Shown piece by piece: positions 35,366 through 44,267 of a stretch of DNA of 64,000 nt. The notes under the pieces are model-generated. The model made no database searches and was not told the DNA's origin. It saw nothing but the letters and a program-made list of their open reading frames with translations. A program made the translations under genes and the position numbers. The stretch spans positions 248,001 through 312,000 of the forward strand of contig NZ_JASISY010000003.1 of the NCBI RefSeq assembly GCF_030063365.1, read 5' to 3'. The first letter of the stretch is position 1; each line of letters opens with the position of its first letter. Origin of the DNA: Cryobacterium sp. PH29-G1. GTDB taxonomy: Bacteria; Actinomycetota; Actinomycetes; Actinomycetales; Microbacteriaceae.

Positions 35366-35516
35366 ACGATCAGGCAGTTGGCATGAAACTCGCAGGAGAT
35401 TTCGCCGCTAAAAGGTGGCGCCCGTTACCTATTCGTTATATGTTTTAGGTGCGTCAACCGTTTGCTGTGGCGGACGACGTGAAATGTGATTGCAGGACAC
35501 TCTTGGTGCAAGGGAA

Positions 35517-35549
35517 GAGGGTCAGTCGTAGCCTCTGCGACTGGCCCTC
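35517..35549. other. Inverted repeat GAGGGTCAGTCG / CGACTGGCCCTC
   Basis: Twelve-base arms (one G-T when folded as RNA) with a 9-nt loop. There is no T-run on either side, so it is not a standard terminator; it lies between marR and the winged-helix gene. Confidence 0.5.
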
Positions 35550-35573
35550 AATCACGTTAACGGCCTATGTTCC

Positions 35574-35597
35574 CTGCCACGCTGCCACGCTGCCACG
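35574..35597. repeat. Tandem repeat, 8-bp unit CTGCCACG x3
   Basis: Three exact head-to-tail copies, 60 bp downstream of the winged-helix gene's stop codon. Confidence 0.75.
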
Positions 35598-35656
35598 CAG
35601 GCAAGCGCGTCGCAGCGCAACGTCAGCTGGCTTTGAGCGCTTCCCGGCAGCGCCGC

Positions 35657-36361
35657 TTAGAACAGGTCGGGGCTCGGCGTGGTCGACTGGCGGATGGCGA
35701 CGTCCGCGTGGCGGTCAAAGCGGTAACCGACACCACGAACGGTGCGCACGATGTCTTCGTAGCGGCCGAGCTTGGAGCGCAGGCGGCGAACGTGCACATC
35801 AATGGTGCGCTCGTTCGGAGTGTCCTCTTCGTCGGCGGAGTTCCACAGCGACGAGATGATCTCGGCACGGTCAATGGTGCGACCCTCCCGCAATACGAGG
35901 TACTGCAGCAGTTCGAATTCTTTGTAGGTCAGCGCGGCGGTCTCGTTGTCGAGGATGACACGCTTGCGGGAGATGTCCACGACCACGCCGCTGCGGGCAC
36001 GGTCGAGTTCTTCGGGCTCGGCGCGGTGCTGGGCCAGAGCGGCCGGGTCCTGCAGGGCCAGGCGCACGACGTCAACGTCACGTCCGCCAGCACCCTCGGG
36101 AGCCAATGCAACAGCGGCATAGGTTTCGGCTGACGGGGCGATATCGGCGGCGAGGGCTTTGAGCGCCTCAACAATGCGGTTCAGGCTCGTACCGGCTGCG
36201 GCCGCCTTGGCCTCGTCGATGCCGACGTACAGCACGAAGCCGCGAGCCTCGGTGCCGGTTGGCACGGCGCGAATGCGCGGGGCGGCAGTCGGGGGCGCCA
36301 GGTTCAGGTCGGGACGGTTGAAGTCGGTGGGGCGAGTGGCGTGGATGTGTGCGAGAGACAT
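35657..36361 (-). CDS. Orphan OmpR/PhoB-type winged-helix regulator
   Basis: A 234-residue protein. The C-terminal 100 residues are an OmpR-type DNA-binding domain (LTYKEFELLQYLVLREGRTI; ERTIDVHVRRLRSKLG; VRTVRGVGYRFD). The N-terminal 130 residues are not a response-regulator receiver: no phospho-acceptor Asp or DDD motif is visible. They look like a small alpha/beta domain (ARGFVLYVGIDEAKAAAAGT). The start is ATG 36361, behind AAGGA. No histidine kinase is nearby. A 541-bp gene-free leader with inverted repeats precedes it, suggesting complex control. Confidence 0.88.
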   Translation of the reverse strand: MSLAHIHATRPTDFNRPDLNLAPPTAAPRIRAVPTGTEARGFVLYVGIDEAKAAAAGTSLNRIVEALKALAADIAPSAETYAAVALAPEGAGGRDVDVVRLALQDPAALAQHRAEPEELDRARSGVVVDISRKRVILDNETAALTYKEFELLQYLVLREGRTIDRAEIISSLWNSADEEDTPNERTIDVHVRRLRSKLGRYEDIVRTVRGVGYRFDRHADVAIRQSTTPSPDLF

Positions 36362-36902
36362 GAGGGGTCCTTGACTGTTCGATCGATGGGAGCCCGACGG
36401 ATGCGCGAGAAGCGCGAGGTCCGTGATCAAAGGCTCCGGATGGCCCGTGGGGGCCGGAGGGCGAACGCTTCAAGCAAGCATTCGGGGCATCGGCCTGACG
36501 TGTGCAATTCAGTCAGGCAGGACGCGGAAGAAGAAGTCTCAGTTAGCGACACATTCGGCAACAGCTGATGGCGGGGGTGCCGGCCATCATCATGGCGGCA
36601 GTCCCGGGGGCCTCAAGGGAGGTCAGGGGGTGTGCGCTGGTTGTCATAACTGTGAGTAAAGCCGAATGTGACGCCGTGTGTCAATTTGATGTCGCGGTAA
36701 GTCGCCGTATGACGTGCATCACGTTCGCGCGGCCACGCACATTTAGGCGATTCCGTGCACAGCTGCGCCTTTGTGATAGTTCCCTCGATGAAACATCGTT
36801 GTATCAAAGATTATTGAAGTGAAACCGGCCTGGCGTATTGCCGGTCGCAGGACCTGCATGAGCTGGCCGGGTTGTCTCGGTCGTGCGGTGTCGGTCGAGT
36901 CG
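36362..36902. other. Gene-free stretch upstream of the winged-helix regulator
   Basis: No plausible gene on either strand. It contains an inverted repeat CTCCGG/CCGGAG at 36434-36459 and another, GCCTGAC-N12-GTCAGGC, at 36493-36518, both in the regulator's upstream region. A lower-GC part at about 36640-36830 is followed by the upp stop codon. Confidence 0.6.
36493..36518. promoter_or_regulatory. Inverted repeat GCCTGAC-N12-GTCAGGC upstream of the winged-helix gene
   Basis: Perfect 7-bp arms, about 135 bp upstream of the start. It could be a dimer-binding site, possibly for the regulator itself, or an RNA hairpin in a long leader. Confidence 0.4.
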
Positions 36903-37535
36903 TCAGACCAATCCGTACAGCCGGTCGCCCGCGTCGCCGAGTCCGGGCACGATGTATCCCTGCTCGTTGAGCTTGTCGTCGACGGAACCCAGCACGATGG
37001 TCACTTCGCGGCCGGCCAGTGCCTCCTCCACGGCGGCCAGGCCTTCCGGTGCGGCGAGAATGCAGACCGCCGTCACGTCGACCGCGCCGCGGTCGAACAG
37101 AAAGTTGATGGCGGCGATGAGCGATCCGCCCGTGGCGAGCATCGGGTCGAGCACGAAGCACTGCCGATCCGACAGATCATCTGGCAACCGCTCGGCGTAC
37201 GTCGTGGGCTGCAGCGTCTCTTCATTGCGGGCCATGCCGAGAAAACCGACCTCGGCGGTCGGCAGCATTTTCATCATGCCCTCGAGCATTCCGAGCCCGG
37301 CCCGCAGGATCGGCACGACGAGCGGCTTCGGATCACTGATGCGCACACCGTGGGCGGCCGACACAGGGGTCTGCACGGTGACGGCCTCCACGCGCACGCC
37401 GCGCGTGCCCTCGTAAGCGAGCAGCGTCATGAGCTCTTCGACCAGCGATCGAAACAGCGGAGACGGTGTGTCCTTATCGCGAAGCACGGTGAGCTTGTGC
37501 GTGATGAGCGGGTGGTCGGCAACGTGGACTCGCAT
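36903..37535 (-). CDS. upp: Uracil phosphoribosyltransferase
   Basis: Salvages uracil to UMP using PRPP. The 210-residue protein has the N-terminal [18 protein letters not shown], the PILRAGLGM loop, the PRPP-binding DPMLATGGS near residue 131, and the uracil-binding C-terminal [16 protein letters not shown]. The start ATG is preceded at 7 nt by TAGAAT. It is divergent from tadA, with 43 bp between them. Confidence 0.97.
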   Translation of the reverse strand: MRVHVADHPLITHKLTVLRDKDTPSPLFRSLVEELMTLLAYEGTRGVRVEAVTVQTPVSAAHGVRISDPKPLVVPILRAGLGMLEGMMKMLPTAEVGFLGMARNEETLQPTTYAERLPDDLSDRQCFVLDPMLATGGSLIAAINFLFDRGAVDVTAVCILAAPEGLAAVEEALAGREVTIVLGSVDDKLNEQGYIVPGLGDAGDRLYGLV

Positions 37536-37542
37536 AGGCTCA

Positions 37543-37548
37543 ATTCTA
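37543..37548 (-). promoter_or_regulatory. -10 hexamer TAGAAT, 7 nt before upp ATG
   Basis: TAGAAT then TGAGCCT and the ATG on the minus strand. This is one of the closest matches to the TATAAT consensus in the leaderless set. Confidence 0.5.
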
Positions 37549-37578
37549 CTAGAGGCAATCCGCCGGTTTGAGGTACAG

Positions 37579-38055
37579 ATGCGAGCACGAGATCAGCACG
37601 GTGAGTGGATGCTGCTCGCCCTGGCCGAGGCGCGCGCGGCGCTGTGCAGCGGAGACGTCCCTGTGGGCGCCGTCATTGTTGATGCCGCGGGCCAGGTCAT
37701 CGGCCGCGGCCGGAATGAGCGGGAACTGCACCAGGACCCCACCCTGCACGCCGAGGTCGTCGCTATCCGCCAAGCGGCAGCGCGCCTCGGGGATTGGCAC
37801 CTGACCGGGTGCACGCTGATCGTCACACTCGAACCTTGCGTGATGTGCGCGGGTGCGATTCTTGCCGCGCGCCTGCCCACGGTGGTCTTCGGCGCCTGGG
37901 ACGAGAAGGCTGGCGCGGCCGGTTCGGTCTACGACGTACTGCGCGACCGCCGGCTCAACCACCGCGTCGAAGTCTTCGCCGGCGTCGACGATGCGGAGTG
38001 CGGCGACATGCTCAGGACATTCTTCGAGCACCCAGACCGTCGAGGTGCGCGCTGA
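37579..38055 (+). CDS. tadA: tRNA-specific adenosine deaminase
   Basis: Deaminates A34 of tRNA-Arg(ACG) to inosine; that tRNA gene lies 3 kb upstream in this window. The 158-residue protein has the zinc-site motifs HAEVVAI (His and catalytic Glu) and [10 protein letters not shown] (two Cys). The N-terminal [25 protein letters not shown] strand is typical. I chose ATG 37579, behind TTGAGG. It is convergent with the CDF transporter, 3 bp apart. Confidence 0.92.
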   Translation: MRARDQHGEWMLLALAEARAALCSGDVPVGAVIVDAAGQVIGRGRNERELHQDPTLHAEVVAIRQAAARLGDWHLTGCTLIVTLEPCVMCAGAILAARLPTVVFGAWDEKAGAAGSVYDVLRDRRLNHRVEVFAGVDDAECGDMLRTFFEHPDRRGAR

Positions 38056-38058
38056 GCT

Positions 38059-39021
38059 TTACTCCAGACCCTTGATGACGAAAGTGTCGGTGGGCGGGTT
38101 CGCGAGGTTAGGGTCGAAGAAAATGTCGGGCTCAAGATAAATGGTGCGGGCCAGCGGAACAGCGGCGCGAATGCGGGTCTCGACGGAATCGATGTCCGCC
38201 GCGATGTCGGCAAAACGGTGTTCACCGTCGAAGGCGAGCTTGGCGCCGACCAGAATTTCATCCGGGCCGAGGTAGAGCGTCTTGAGGTGAATGATGCGCT
38301 TGGTCTCGGGGCCGTCGAGAATGGCCGCTTTGATCGCGTCGAGGTCTTTCCTGCTTGCCCCCTCACCCACCAGCAAGCTCTTGGTTTCAACGCCGAGGAT
38401 GATTGCGACCACGACCAGCAGCGTGCCGATGGCCAACGTTCCGATGGCGTCCCAGATGGGTTCGTCGGTGATGATGGTCAGGCCGACCCCCACGAAAGCG
38501 AAGGCGAGGCCGGTGAGGGCCGCGACGTCTTCGAGCAGTACAACGGGTAGCTCCGGTGCCTTGGCGTGGCGAATGAATTGCACCCAGGTCTGCTTGCCGC
38601 GTGTGTGGTTGGACTCCCGAACCGCGGTGCGCAGCGACAGGCCTTCAAGCACCATCGCGACGGCCAGCACGAGCATCGGCAACCAGGCGTTTTCCAGCGG
38701 ATGCGGATCCTGCAGCTTATCGACGCCCTCGTAGAGCGAGAACACCCCACCGATCGAGAACAGAATGATCGACACCACAAAGGCATAGACGTAACGCTCA
38801 CGCCCATAACCGAACGGATGCTCGAGGTCGGCCAGCTTCTTGGCCTTGCGCCCGCCGAGCAGTAGGAGGAGCTGGTTGCCGGAATCCGCCAGCGAGTGCA
38901 CCCCTTCGGCGAGCATCGAGGATGAGCCGGAGAAGCCCCAGGCCACGAACTTCGTTACTGCGATGCCCAGATTGGCCGAAAATGCTGCCACGATTGCCTT
39001 GTTTCCGCCCGATGCGCTCAT
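38059..39021 (-). CDS. Cation diffusion facilitator family transporter
   Basis: A 320-residue divalent metal/proton antiporter. The N-terminal membrane domain has about six helices, with the metal-site motif HSLADSGNQ in TM2 and a second acidic site in TM5 (EDVAALTGLAFAF). The C-terminal cytoplasmic domain (ETKRIIHLKTLYLGPDEILVGAKL) follows the CDF fold. It probably exports Zn, Mn or Fe; the HxxxD site does not decide which. TAAGAT lies 6 nt before the ATG. It is divergent from proC. Confidence 0.92.
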   Translation of the reverse strand: MSASGGNKAIVAAFSANLGIAVTKFVAWGFSGSSSMLAEGVHSLADSGNQLLLLLGGRKAKKLADLEHPFGYGRERYVYAFVVSIILFSIGGVFSLYEGVDKLQDPHPLENAWLPMLVLAVAMVLEGLSLRTAVRESNHTRGKQTWVQFIRHAKAPELPVVLLEDVAALTGLAFAFVGVGLTIITDEPIWDAIGTLAIGTLLVVVAIILGVETKSLLVGEGASRKDLDAIKAAILDGPETKRIIHLKTLYLGPDEILVGAKLAFDGEHRFADIAADIDSVETRIRAAVPLARTIYLEPDIFFDPNLANPPTDTFVIKGLE

Positions 39022-39027
39022 GAAATC

Positions 39028-39033
39028 ATCTTA
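39028..39033 (-). promoter_or_regulatory. -10 hexamer TAAGAT, 6 nt before the CDF transporter ATG
   Basis: TAAGAT, GATTTC, then the ATG at 39021 on the minus strand. Confidence 0.45.
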
Positions 39034-39102
39034 GAACCGGTGCCCGTGGCTTGGGCGCACTGCACCAACGGGCCGTTTTGGCGGCCCGATGCCTGAAAAA
39101 AC

Positions 39103-39108
39103 TAGACT
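39103..39108 (+). promoter_or_regulatory. -10 hexamer TAGACT, 6 nt before proC ATG
   Basis: TAGACT, GGTCGG, then the ATG at 39115, the same hexamer and spacing as serS. Confidence 0.5.
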
Positions 39109-39114
39109 GGTCGG

Positions 39115-39963
39115 ATGACTTCTTCCCAGAATGTGACTCTGCCCACGATCGCCTTCCTCGGCGCCGGTTCCATGGCCCGCGCCATCCTGGCCGGTCTGCT
39201 TAAACCGAGCGTGACCGTTGAGGGTGGCATTCGTGTCACCAACCGCACCGCAGCGAAGGCCGCTGAACTCGCCGACACCGAGGGTGTCACCGCCTATGCG
39301 ACCGAGGTCGATGCTGATGCCAACCTCAAGGCGATCGACGGCGCCCAGATTGTGATTGTCGCCGTCAAGCCGTACATGGTCGCCGATCTGCTCGCCGAAA
39401 TCGGTACGTCGCTCGCCCCCGGAACGCTCGTGTTGAGCGTCGCCGCCGGCGTGACGATCGACACCTTCGAGTCCCTCCTGCCCGAAACCGTGCACGTCAT
39501 CCGCACGATGCCGAACACTCCCGCCGTCGTCGGCATGGCCGTCACCGGCGTCAGCGCCGGTACCCGGTCTACGGCGGCCGACCTCGCCCTCACCACCGCC
39601 CTGTTCGAGACAGTCGGCGACGTGATCGTCGTACCCGAGAGCAAGCTCGACGCCCTCAGCACCATTTCCGGCTCTGGCCCGGCCTACGTCTTCTACCTGA
39701 TCGAGCAGCTCACCGAAACGGCCATCAGCAAGGGCTTCAGCCCCGAGGAAGCCGCCGTGATGGTCAACGGCACGTTCCTCGGCGCGAGCTCGCTCCTGGC
39801 CGTGTCCGACAAGTCGCCGAGCGAGCTGCGTCGTCAGGTCACCAGCCCGGCCGGCACCACCGAGCGCGCAGTCTGGGAACTCGAAAAGGGTGGCCTGAAG
39901 GAGCTCTTCGACACCGCAACGGATGCCGCCCTCGCGCGCGCCAAGGAACTCGCCGCTTCCTAG
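39115..39963 (+). CDS. proC: Pyrroline-5-carboxylate reductase
   Basis: Last step of proline synthesis, reducing pyrroline-5-carboxylate with NAD(P)H. The 282-residue protein has the Rossmann loop IAFLGAGSMARAILAGLL near the N-terminus, VVAVKP, VIRTMPNTPAVVG, and the C-terminal family signature SPAGTTERAVWELEKGG. Length is typical. It could also reduce piperideine-2- or 6-carboxylate, which matters for the lysine-type cluster upstream, but its placement suggests the housekeeping role. Confidence 0.96.
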   Translation: MTSSQNVTLPTIAFLGAGSMARAILAGLLKPSVTVEGGIRVTNRTAAKAAELADTEGVTAYATEVDADANLKAIDGAQIVIVAVKPYMVADLLAEIGTSLAPGTLVLSVAAGVTIDTFESLLPETVHVIRTMPNTPAVVGMAVTGVSAGTRSTAADLALTTALFETVGDVIVVPESKLDALSTISGSGPAYVFYLIEQLTETAISKGFSPEEAAVMVNGTFLGASSLLAVSDKSPSELRRQVTSPAGTTERAVWELEKGGLKELFDTATDAALARAKELAAS

Positions 39964-39970
39964 CGCGGGG

Positions 39971-41380
39971 TTACAAACCCTCAGCGATGGCGGCCGTCGC
40001 CTGCAGCCACGCGGCTCGGGTGCGGGGGGCCAGGGCGTCAACGTTGAGGGGGCCGCCGCCGACCAGCGACGCATCGTAGGGAACGTCCACGACGGTGCGC
40101 GTGAGCTGTTGAAAATGATCGTGCAGGCGTTTGGAAAGTTGTTCGTCGGCTGTTTTGGACGGCGACGCGAGCACGGTGACCGCCTGGGCGACCTTCTCGG
40201 CGTGTCCCTTCTGCCGCAGGCCGTCGATCAATGAGGCTGCGCCATAGCCGGTGTCTTCGCGAATGGTCGACACGATCACGAGCTGGTCTGCGGTATCCAC
40301 GGCCGCTTCCCAGTTGCTGGCCCGCATGTTGTTGCCGGTGTCGATCACGAGCACCCGGTAGAAGCGGCTGAGCGTGGTGTGGAGTTTGCGGAAGGCGACG
40401 TCGTCGATGCTCGCCGCACCCGCCGGATCGAGGTCGGAGGCGAGGGCATCGAACTGGGCGTCGCCTTGTGATCGCACGTAATTGTCGAGATCGCCCACCC
40501 GGGAGCGGGCATCGCCGAACCGGTCGAGGTCGCGCAGCAGATCGACAGCGGTATTGGTGTGCCGGGCGGACTGGGCGCGAACACCGAGCGTGCCCATGGT
40601 CTCGTTATTGTCCCAGGCGAGGGTGTAACCGCCACGATAGATGCCAAACGTGGCGGCGATGAGCAGCGTCGCGGTCGTTTTGTGCGCTCCACCCTTGGGG
40701 TTGAGCACCACGATCGTGCGCGGGCCGTTCAGGCTGCGCTGTACGGCCGAGACGGCGGTACGGTGCCGTCGCTCGGTCGAGCTCGGCGTGGGCGACACCA
40801 GGCCACCACTGAGGCGGCGCACGGCGCCCTGCCAGCCCTGCTCGGCCGGTCCGGCGGGCGCCGGCGGTCGCGAGCTGAGAAAGTCGGTCAGATTCGGTGC
40901 AACGGGGGCGAGAGGTGCCGCGAGTACAGCGGGTGCGGCAACGATCGGTGCGGCAGCATCCGTTGCGGGTGTCAACAAAGACTCGAACAGGGCGCTCGCC
41001 GGCGCTGCGGCGGGCGGCTGGACCAGCGCGGCAAACGATGTGGCTTCGGCGCGTTGCGGCACGACCATGAGCGGCAGGGTGCTCGCCACGCTCTTGTGGT
41101 TGGCAACCACAACAGGCCCGGCCGACTCAACCCTGCCGTTGGGGTGCACGGTCAGTGGCCAATCACCCTGCTCATCACTGACGTGTAGCAAAACCGATTG
41201 CCTGCGACTGCGCGCGGTCTCCACGACGAGGCCGATGATCTCCTCGCGCACGCCGGCTTCATCGGCACCGGTGACGCCGTGCCGATAGCCATCGATGGTC
41301 ACTTCGCCCGTCGTGTCGGTCTGCACGGTGGCGACAACGTCCGCCGGGTCAGTGGTGAGAGCGGGCGCGTCGTGCAACAT
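39971..41380 (-). CDS. MinD/ParA-like ATPase with long N-terminal region
   Basis: A 469-residue protein. The C-terminal 250 residues are a deviant-Walker-A ATPase (VVLNPKGGAHKTTATLLIA, about residues 223-241; VLVIDTGNNMRAS; ADQLVIVS). The N-terminal 110 residues form a distinct small domain (VQTDTTGEVTIDGYRHGVTG), followed by a Pro/Ala-rich linker. Relatives are annotated as chromosome-partitioning or ESX/EspI-like ATPases. No ParB, parS or secretion genes adjoin. The start is ATG 41380, behind GGAAAGG. It is convergent with proC. Confidence 0.82.
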   Translation of the reverse strand: MLHDAPALTTDPADVVATVQTDTTGEVTIDGYRHGVTGADEAGVREEIIGLVVETARSRRQSVLLHVSDEQGDWPLTVHPNGRVESAGPVVVANHKSVASTLPLMVVPQRAEATSFAALVQPPAAAPASALFESLLTPATDAAAPIVAAPAVLAAPLAPVAPNLTDFLSSRPPAPAGPAEQGWQGAVRRLSGGLVSPTPSSTERRHRTAVSAVQRSLNGPRTIVVLNPKGGAHKTTATLLIAATFGIYRGGYTLAWDNNETMGTLGVRAQSARHTNTAVDLLRDLDRFGDARSRVGDLDNYVRSQGDAQFDALASDLDPAGAASIDDVAFRKLHTTLSRFYRVLVIDTGNNMRASNWEAAVDTADQLVIVSTIREDTGYGAASLIDGLRQKGHAEKVAQAVTVLASPSKTADEQLSKRLHDHFQQLTRTVVDVPYDASLVGGGPLNVDALAPRTRAAWLQATAAIAEGL

Positions 41381-41500
41381 GGTAGAACCTTTCCGTCCAC
41401 GCACATGCCGCCGGCGTGCAGCCACAGGTGAGCTGCGGCGAGAAATGTCCGTAGTAGGAGAATAGCAAGTCGCGACCCCCGGGCAGGGGGCGCGCCAGGA

Positions 41501-42166
41501 TCAGAGCGCCGCGAACCGCTCGATATCGGCCTCAGCGCCGGAGACGATAATGAGGTCGTGGTTGGAGACCACGGTGTCTGCGGTGGCGTAGGTGAACGGT
41601 TTCCCGGGACCTTTGACGCCGACCACGGTCACGCGGTACTTGCGGCGCACGGCAGAATCGACGAGCTTAAGCCCGCGGATGGGCTTGGGCGGGTACATCT
41701 TCACGAGGGCGAAGTCGTCGTCGAATTCAATGAAGTCGAGCATGCGCCCCGAGACCAGGTGGGCCACGCGTTCGCCGGCTTCGGCCTCGGGATAGATCAC
41801 GTGGTTGGCGCCGATGCGTTCCAGGATCTTGCCGTGCGACTTGGAAATAGCTTTGGCCCAGATCTGCTGAATCTTCAGGTCCACCAGGTTGGCGACGATC
41901 AGCACGCTGGCTTCAACGGACGAGCCAACGGCACAGACGGCAACCGAGAAGTCCTGCGCGCCGATTTGTTGCAGGGCCTCGAGCGAGCGGCCATCCGCTT
42001 GAACGGCGTGAGTGACGCGCTCCGACCATTTCGATACGAGCGCCTCGCTCGTATCGACGACGAGTACCTCGCGGCCCAGCCGGTCGAGTTGGCCCGCCGT
42101 AGCCGCGCCGAACCGGCCCAGCCCAACGATGAGCACGGGGGCGTCGTGTTTGATGCGATCAACCAA
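41501..42166 (-). CDS. K+ uptake regulatory subunit (KtrA/TrkA, RCK domain)
   Basis: A 221-residue cytoplasmic ring-forming subunit. The RCK_N Rossmann domain begins with VLIVGLGRFGAATAGQLDRLG, continues with VVDTSE and ends in AKAISKSHGKILERIGANHVIYPE, and an RCK_C domain follows. It binds NAD(H) or adenine nucleotides and gates the membrane subunit. It starts at TTG 42166, overlapping the stop of the membrane-subunit gene by 8 bp, so the two are translationally coupled. Confidence 0.92.
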   Translation of the reverse strand: MVDRIKHDAPVLIVGLGRFGAATAGQLDRLGREVLVVDTSEALVSKWSERVTHAVQADGRSLEALQQIGAQDFSVAVCAVGSSVEASVLIVANLVDLKIQQIWAKAISKSHGKILERIGANHVIYPEAEAGERVAHLVSGRMLDFIEFDDDFALVKMYPPKPIRGLKLVDSAVRRKYRVTVVGVKGPGKPFTYATADTVVSNHDLIIVSGAEADIERFAAL

Positions 42167-43601
42167 CGATGGGTCTCTCTTCCGGGCGCTTAAACAATTG
42201 CCTGCTGCGGCTCGCGGCCAGTGCTGCCGCGAGAGTCACTGTACCAACCCGGCCCATGAACATTGTTGCTGCCATCACATACACGCCCTCCGGTGGGAGG
42301 TCGGCCGTGAGTCCGGTCGACAGACCACAGGTTGCGAACGCGCTGATCACGTCGAATAACACCAGATCAAAGGGCTCTTTCGAGATGTGCAGAATCAGGA
42401 TGCTCGCCACAGCGACGGTCGTGGCACCCCACAGCACAACGCTCACCGACAGGCGCAGAATATCGCTCGGGATGCGACGACCGAAGGCCTCCATCTCCTG
42501 CTTTCCGCTCGCCTCGGCGAATGCGGCAAGAAAGAGGATGGCCAGGGTGGTGACCTTGATACCGCCGGCGGTTGACGCGGACCCGCCGCCGATGAACATG
42601 AGCATGTCGCTGAGCAGCAGGCTGGATCCGTGCAGGTCGCTGACATCAATGGTCGAAAATCCACCGGATCGGGTCATGATCGACATGAACAGGGACTGAA
42701 AGATCGTGTCGCCGGCATTGAGCGACCCGAAGGTCTTTGGATTGTCGAATTCCAGAAGGATGTACAGCACCATGCCGATCAGCAGTAGCGCGGTGGTCGT
42801 GACGAGGGTGAGTTTCACGTGGAGCGACCAGCGGCGCGGTCGCCGCCAGCCTCGGGCGAAGGCGTAGATCACGGGAAAGCCGAGGCTGCCCAAAAAGACG
42901 CCGATCATGATCGCGCCGAGAAACCAATAGTCGTCGGCGAACGGGGTCAGGCCACCGGCGTTGGGGTTGAAGCCGGTGTTGGTGAAGGCCATCGCGGCGT
43001 AGTACGCGCTGTGCCAGATCGCATCGCCCAACGCCACGCCGGCCTGCAGCATGCGGGGGAAGAGCATTGCAGCGACGGCAACTTCGATCACCAGGGCGCT
43101 GACAGCGACGGTGACCAGCAGGCTGCCGACCTCGCCGAGGCGCACGGTCTGGCCCTCGTTGACCGGGCCGGCATGAATGCGGGACGGGTTCGAGTCGCTC
43201 GCCGCCATGAGCTTGGCTCGCAGGCCGAGTCGACGGGAGATGACCAGCCCCATGAGCGAGGCGAGGGTCAATACGCCGATGCCGCCGATATTGACGCCGA
43301 TGAAAACGAGAATATCGCCGAAGGGCGACCAGTGCGTGGCCATGTCCACGGTGGTGAGACCGGTGACGCAGATGACCGACACCGCGGTGAACACGGCGTC
43401 GTGCAGTGGGGTCATCGTGCGGTCGGCGGCGGCGACCGGCAACGAGAACAGCAACGTGAACAGCATGATGAGTGCGGTGAACACGAGGATGGCGAACCGC
43501 GATGGTGATTTGTGGGCGAGCGAATCAACGCCGTCGCGCATGCGCACCAAAATCGAGATCGGGCGCGGAAAAAATGGTTCCGTTCCGGTTCTCGACAACA
43601 C
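42159..43601 (-). CDS. K+ transporter membrane subunit (KtrB/TrkH)
   Basis: A 480-residue potassium translocating protein with four M1-P-M2 repeats. The selectivity-filter-like loops are seen as VICVTGLTTVD, TNTGFNPN, MTRSGGFSTIDVSD and FATCGLSTGL, the single glycine filter positions of the family. The N-terminal start (GTG 43601) is probable; a Met at 43541 is an alternative. It forms a complex with the overlapping RCK subunit and is divergent from arsR. Confidence 0.93.
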   Translation of the reverse strand: MLSRTGTEPFFPRPISILVRMRDGVDSLAHKSPSRFAILVFTALIMLFTLLFSLPVAAADRTMTPLHDAVFTAVSVICVTGLTTVDMATHWSPFGDILVFIGVNIGGIGVLTLASLMGLVISRRLGLRAKLMAASDSNPSRIHAGPVNEGQTVRLGEVGSLLVTVAVSALVIEVAVAAMLFPRMLQAGVALGDAIWHSAYYAAMAFTNTGFNPNAGGLTPFADDYWFLGAIMIGVFLGSLGFPVIYAFARGWRRPRRWSLHVKLTLVTTTALLLIGMVLYILLEFDNPKTFGSLNAGDTIFQSLFMSIMTRSGGFSTIDVSDLHGSSLLLSDMLMFIGGGSASTAGGIKVTTLAILFLAAFAEASGKQEMEAFGRRIPSDILRLSVSVVLWGATTVAVASILILHISKEPFDLVLFDVISAFATCGLSTGLTADLPPEGVYVMAATMFMGRVGTVTLAAALAASRSRQLFKRPEERPIVG

Positions 43602-43677
43602 CTGGAACCCCCGATTGACCTACGACCTGTGCCAGTTTGACATGGTACTACCCCACGCTAATGACTACCCTGAGGTT

Positions 43678-44124
43678 ATGGCAGACATTTTTACCGTGGT
43701 GGCGGACTCGGCTCGGCGGGACATCCTGCGCATTCTTTTGGAGCAGTACATACCCTCCGGTGAAGTTCGCGGTGAACTGAGCGTGTCCGACATCGTTGGT
43801 CACCTCGGCCTGAGCCAGCCGACAGTCTCCAAGCACCTCAAGGTTTTGCGCGAAGCCGGCCTCGTCACGGTGCGCGAAGAGGGGCAGCACCGCTACTACC
43901 GGCTGGAATATTCGCCGCTCGAGGAGATCGAGGACTGGTTGATTCCGTTCCTCAGCGTTGACTTTGACCAGGCCGTCAAGGACGCCGATCTGGAGGCCGA
44001 GGCCGGCCTGAAAGAAGAACAGCGTGCCTTTGCTTCGGCCATCGGCAAGGCATTCGCCGACGCCTCGCAAATGTCGCACGTGGTCAAGGATGCGACCGCA
44101 AAAAAGTGGCGGAGAAACGGCTGA
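43678..44124 (+). CDS. ArsR-family helix-turn-helix regulator
   Basis: A 148-residue winged-helix protein: ADSARRDILRILLEQ, then VSDIVGHLGLSQPTVSKHLKVLREAGLVTVREEGQHRYYRLE, the canonical ArsR recognition helix and wing. No CxC metal site is visible in the recognition helix, so it may sense something other than a metal. The C-terminus is a charged helical tail. The start is ATG 43678, behind TGAGG; TTGACA at 43637 and TAATGA at 43659, 16 bp apart, make a plausible promoter. A role with the neighbouring K+ genes or bS22 is not shown. Confidence 0.88.
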   Translation: MADIFTVVADSARRDILRILLEQYIPSGEVRGELSVSDIVGHLGLSQPTVSKHLKVLREAGLVTVREEGQHRYYRLEYSPLEEIEDWLIPFLSVDFDQAVKDADLEAEAGLKEEQRAFASAIGKAFADASQMSHVVKDATAKKWRRNG

Positions 44125-44267
44125 AACGGCCCGGTTTGCCCGCGATTTACCCTCCGGTAGACCGCCCGATCCGGCCGCTGAGTAGTTGAAGCTGGTTTTG
44201 TCCGATAGAATGGTGTTTTCGTGTCAGTCGCGGGCCCCGCGACTAAACCAATACTTGTGAGGTCCGT

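Larger units (their letters stand above)
35225..35656. other. Gene-free stretch with short tandem repeats and a hairpin
   Basis: No plausible gene. It holds a 14-bp unit repeated three times (35324-35365), an 8-bp unit CTGCCACG repeated three times (35574-35597), a 12-bp hairpin (35517-35549), and an AT-richer segment near 35425-35450 that could hold a promoter. The marR upstream region lies at its left end and the 3' end of the winged-helix gene at its right end. Confidence 0.6.

Noticed and set aside
36568..36822. Possible 84-codon gene in the gap upstream of upp
   Set aside because: Its codon use is unlike the neighbours, it has no ribosome-binding site, and it ends without domain features.
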